Assembly: GCA_902826505.1 (NCBI GenBank)
Contig: CADEFG010000057.1
Span: 1 to 8,250, forward strand
Direction: 5' to 3'
Length of the DNA stretch: 8,250 nt
Source of the DNA: an uncultured Acidobacteriota bacterium
Lineage (GTDB): Bacteria; Acidobacteriota; Blastocatellia; Pyrinomonadales; Pyrinomonadaceae
Each line of letters starts with the position of its first letter. The stretch's first letter is position 1. The translations under genes were made by a program, and so were the position numbers. Positions 6,127-8,250 of the stretch are shown here, piece by piece. The notes under the pieces are model-generated. The model saw only the letters and a list, made by a program, of their open reading frames with translations. It searched no databases and was not told where the DNA came from.

Positions 6127-6132
6127 CCTCCC
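6127..6132 (-). promoter_or_regulatory. Shine-Dalgarno deciding the start of the Arg-rich protein
   Basis: GGGAGG on the minus strand lies five bases before the ATG at 6121. It falls inside the reading frame of the alternative longer start at 6142, which argues for the shorter protein. Confidence 0.75.
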
Positions 6133-6145
6133 TCTGGTTCAAAAA

Positions 6146-6151
6146 ATTATA
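6146..6151 (-). promoter_or_regulatory. Candidate -10 box for the Arg-rich protein gene
   Basis: A perfect TATAAT on the minus strand would place the transcript start near 6139, giving an 18-nt leader that holds just the Shine-Dalgarno. No good -35 hexamer is found 16-18 nt upstream, so it may need an activator or another sigma factor. Confidence 0.4.
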
Positions 6152-6247
6152 GCTTTTGCTATGAAAGTTCCGATGAAATTTTTAAAAAACCGGTTGTCAA
6201 AAAAAATCGCCGCTCTGGAAAAAAGCTGGCACGGAAAATGCCCTGTA

Positions 6248-6277
6248 AATTACCGGCAAAGTTGCCCGATAATTTTT
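6248..6277 (+). terminator. Weak terminator-like hairpin in the kinase leader
   Basis: The hairpin is AATTA-cc-GGCAA, a 2-nt loop (AG), then TTGCC-cga-TAATT, followed by T's to 6277. It has two short stems split by an internal loop. On the plus strand it would end or attenuate a transcript started upstream of the kinase gene, yet no plus-strand gene precedes it. CCGGCAAA (6253-6260) could instead pair with TTTGCCGG (6339-6346). This is speculative. Confidence 0.25.
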
Positions 6278-6348
6278 CAAAACGTTGTTTTTATTGAGTT
6301 TCAAAATACTTCTCACGAGGCAGAGTTGATGTGCAAGGTTTGCCGGGA

Positions 6349-6361
6349 GGTCAATTTGACC
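6349..6361. promoter_or_regulatory. Palindrome GGTCAATTTGACC, possible operator for the kinase gene
   Basis: Two perfect 6-nt arms surround one base, ending 86 nt before the kinase ATG. Its right arm, TTGACC, resembles a -35 hexamer, but a matching -10 at 16-18 nt is not seen (TTAAAT lies about 20 nt away). It is a candidate regulator site only. Confidence 0.3.
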
Positions 6362-6447
6362 GAATTGGATTTCAAACTGACTTAAATCAAATCTTTCAGA
6401 CTGCTTTTTTTGGAAGTAAAGATCAGAAACATTTTGTAAATTGACGA

Positions 6448-7881
6448 ATGCAAAATCAAAATCTAGTAACACAAGAATTTTCAAGTCTAAAAGTTCCGAA
6501 AAATGCCTATGTCCTGACTTCCGACATTTTTTTATATTCGGGCGCGGTTTTGGGGATCGGTCTTTTGGTGTATGAAACAAGAGCTTTTTGGTCGCCGACG
6601 CTCGCGGTTTCGGCAATCATTACGGTCGGCTTTATCTCTCTGATTTTTGCCCGCCAATTGTCGGCTTTGAAAAGCAAAATGGAACTCGTCAATAAAGTTT
6701 CGGCAGAGAAAAGCGAGTTGAAATTTAATAATCTGATCAAGGATTCGTCCGATGTATCGGCAATTTTTAGCGTCGACGGCAGGATAATTTTCTTGAGCCC
6801 GTCGGTCAGAAATATCCTCGGCTATAGCCCGCGGGCGGCGATCGGGATGCAATCTTTCGATTTTATTCATCCCGAAGATGTCGAGATGGTCAAAGAGGCG
6901 TATCGAAACGCATTTGCGGACGCGGATTATGTTTTCAAACACGAATTTCGCTACAAACATCTGAACGGCTCGTGGCGCGTGCTCGAAGGCGTCGGGCGGC
7001 AATATGCGGACGAAAACGGCGAAGTGCTCGGCGTTCTGCATAATTCGCGCGACATTACCGACCGCAAATTAGCCGAAAAACAGCTCCGCGGTTACACTTA
7101 CAAACTCGAAAAAAGCAACCGCGAATTGCAGGAATTTGCCTATGTCGCCTCGCACGATTTGCAGGAACCGCTGCGCAAAGTGCAGGCTTTCGGCGACCGT
7201 CTGGAGAAGAAATGCGCCGCCGATCTTGGCGACGAAGGACGTGATTATATCTTTCGGATGCGCAGCGCGGCAAGCCGGATGCAGAATCTGATCGACGATT
7301 TGCTGACCTTTTCACGGGTTTCGACCAAAACTCAGCCGTTTCAGCCTGTAGATTTGAAAAAAATTGCCGATGAGGTAGTGTCCGACCTCGAAGTTCGGAT
7401 CGAGCAAACCGGCGGACGGGTTGTGATCGGCGAGCTGCCGACGATCGATGCCGATCCTTTGCAGATGCGTCAACTACTACAAAATTTGATCGGAAATGCC
7501 CTTAAATTTCACCGGTCTGATGTTGTGCCGGTCGTCAAAGTGTTTGCCGAAACCATTGCGCCGACCGGCGCCAGCTTTTTTCTGGACGGCGAAGAGATTC
7601 TCACGAACGGCGGCGATGAAAATTGTTGCCGGATCGTGATCGAGGACAACGGGATCGGTTTTGACGAAAAATATCTCGACCGTATTTTTACCGTTTTCCA
7701 GCGTTTGCACGGGCGCGCACATTACGAAGGCTCGGGCATCGGTCTGGCGGTTTGCCGGAAAATCGCCGAACGTCACGGCGGACAGATCACCGCCGCGAGC
7801 AAACCCGGGAAAGGCGCGACATTTTATATCGATTTACCAGTCGCACAGGAGGATTCGAATGTTCATGAAACCCGATCCTAA
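6448..7881 (+). CDS. Membrane-anchored PAS sensor histidine kinase
   Basis: This 477-aa kinase has two transmembrane helices (~27-43 and ~49-68) with almost no periplasmic loop, so sensing is intracellular or within the membrane. A PAS domain (~92-207) follows, with IFSVDGRIIFLSPSVRNILG, FIHPED and a PAC-like end, NSRDITDRKLAEKQL. A linker coiled coil leads to the dimerisation/phosphoacceptor domain with His236 in YVASHDLQEPLRKV, the type found in phytochrome-like kinases. The HATPase domain shows the N box (LLQNLIGNALKFH, Asn350), G1 (DNGIGF, Asp400), the F box (FTVFQRLHG) and G2 (GSGIGL, 428-433). It should autophosphorylate His236 and pass the phosphate to the receiver encoded next, whose start it overlaps by 23 nt. 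No strong Shine-Dalgarno precedes the ATG. The PAS ligand is unknown; no haem- or flavin-binding signature is evident. Confidence 0.93.
   Translation: MQNQNLVTQEFSSLKVPKNAYVLTSDIFLYSGAVLGIGLLVYETRAFWSPTLAVSAIITVGFISLIFARQLSALKSKMELVNKVSAEKSELKFNNLIKDSSDVSAIFSVDGRIIFLSPSVRNILGYSPRAAIGMQSFDFIHPEDVEMVKEAYRNAFADADYVFKHEFRYKHLNGSWRVLEGVGRQYADENGEVLGVLHNSRDITDRKLAEKQLRGYTYKLEKSNRELQEFAYVASHDLQEPLRKVQAFGDRLEKKCAADLGDEGRDYIFRMRSAASRMQNLIDDLLTFSRVSTKTQPFQPVDLKKIADEVVSDLEVRIEQTGGRVVIGELPTIDADPLQMRQLLQNLIGNALKFHRSDVVPVVKVFAETIAPTGASFFLDGEEILTNGGDENCCRIVIEDNGIGFDEKYLDRIFTVFQRLHGRAHYEGSGIGLAVCRKIAERHGGQITAASKPGKGATFYIDLPVAQEDSNVHETRS
7847..7852 (+). promoter_or_regulatory. Shine-Dalgarno of the receiver gene inside the kinase 3' end
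   Basis: AGGAGG lies six bases before the ATG at 7859. It favours this start over the in-frame ATG at 7865 and indicates that the receiver is translated efficiently from the kinase mRNA. Confidence 0.8.
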
Positions 7882-8250
7882 AACGGTCACGATCTTGCTT
7901 GCCGATGACGACCCGGACGATCGCCTGCTCGTCCGCGAAGCGTTTGAAGAAAATCATTTGCTGAATGTCGTGGACACGGTCGAAGACGGCGAAGAATTGA
8001 TGGATTATCTTTACCGGCGCGGGAAATTTACCGAAATCGCGGCGCGTCCGAGTTTGATCCTGCTCGATTTGAATATGCCGCGCAAAAGCGGTTTGGAAGC
8101 GTTGCGCGAAATCAAGGCGGACGCTGATCTGCGAAGTATTCCGGTGGTTGTTTTGACGACCTCGAAAGCCGAAGAAGACGTCATTCGCTCGTATGAATTG
8201 GGCGTTAATTCTTTTATCGTCAAACCCGTGACTTTTGAATCTCTCGTGGA
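7859..8250 (+). CDS. CheY/Rcp1-like response regulator receiver (3' end outside window)
   Basis: 130 residues are visible and the frame is open at the window end. All receiver residues are present: acidic cluster Asp16-Asp17-Asp18 (LLADDDPDD), phosphoacceptor Asp70 (LLDLNMP), Thr100 (VVVLTTS) and Lys122 (FIVKPV). The extended loop before Asp70 (YLYRRGKFTEIAARPSLILL) is characteristic of Rcp1-type receivers that partner phytochrome-like and PAS kinases. Most of that family are single-domain proteins of ~140-150 aa, so the gene probably ends soon after the window and carries no DNA-binding output, but this cannot be seen. The 23-nt overlap with the kinase gene marks the two as a cognate pair. 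Confidence 0.95.
   Translation, partial: MFMKPDPKTVTILLADDDPDDRLLVREAFEENHLLNVVDTVEDGEELMDYLYRRGKFTEIAARPSLILLDLNMPRKSGLEALREIKADADLRSIPVVVLTTSKAEEDVIRSYELGVNSFIVKPVTFESLV

Larger units (their letters stand above)
6122..6447. other. Divergent intergenic region between the Arg-rich protein and the kinase
   Basis: These 326 bases hold no ORF with a ribosome binding site. Visible elements are a TATAAT box serving the minus-strand gene, a terminator-like hairpin (6248-6277) pointing towards the kinase, and a palindrome (6349-6361). A TTGACA on the minus strand (6200-6195) lies too far (43 nt) from the TATAAT to pair with it. No convincing sigma-70 promoter is seen for the kinase. The long leader leaves room for a regulated promoter or a small RNA. 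Confidence 0.5.

Noticed and set aside
6195..6200. Consensus TTGACA (minus strand) as the -35 of the Arg-rich protein
   Set aside because: It lies 43 nt from the TATAAT box and no good -10 occurs 16-18 nt downstream of it.
6532..7041. Minus-strand ORF opposite the kinase (169 aa)
   Set aside because: It lies within the PAS and membrane part of a well-supported kinase and has no independent signal.

Overview
The window looks like chromosomal DNA of a free-living, GC-moderate Gram-negative bacterium. My best guess is Acidobacteriota (Blastocatellia / Pyrinomonadaceae-like). This rests on recalled resemblance only: the S74-tailed repeat protein ending in a C-x8-C tail, its partner with a Gly-rich 'GGAFT' segment and a carboxypeptidase-regulatory-like domain, and several small exported proteins of unknown function. 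No rRNA, tRNA, transposase, integrase, CRISPR array or phage structural operon is visible.

Layout. (1) Positions 1-2503, plus strand: the 3' end of a long surface or fibre-like protein made of 17-residue 'NSFFGxxAG' repeats with a C-terminal peptidase S74-type chaperone domain. One base later comes a secreted protein with a carboxypeptidase-regulatory-like domain. Next is a very short secreted ORF (43 aa) that may be a frameshifted gene continuing to 1931, and then an unrecognised 188-aa cytoplasmic-type protein. (2) Positions 2504-2698: a short gap where plus and minus genes converge. (3) Positions 2699-5640, minus strand, in order of transcription: an exported M19 membrane dipeptidase, an exported TIMP/NTR-like plus regulatory-like protein, a single-pass membrane protein, and a 38-aa miniature paralogue of that protein's N-terminus. 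A long imperfect inverted repeat (2858-2940) lies between the last two. (4) Positions 5700-6121, minus strand: a very Arg/Tyr-rich small exported protein with a clear ribosome binding site and its own hairpin/T-tract terminator. (5) Positions 6122-6447: a divergent intergenic region with a candidate -10 box, a terminator-like hairpin and a small palindrome. (6) From 6448 to the window end, plus strand: a PAS-containing membrane-anchored histidine kinase overlapping by 23 nt a CheY/Rcp1-like receiver protein that runs off the window.

Functionally this is mostly cell-envelope material (export signals on at least five products) next to a two-component system. Nothing in the sequence proves that the kinase controls the neighbours. 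The least ordinary points are the displaced catalytic serine in the S74 domain, two likely frameshifted or degenerating small genes (one a clear paralogue of its upstream neighbour), and the Arg-rich exported protein. I see no convincing evidence of a new defence or mobile system.
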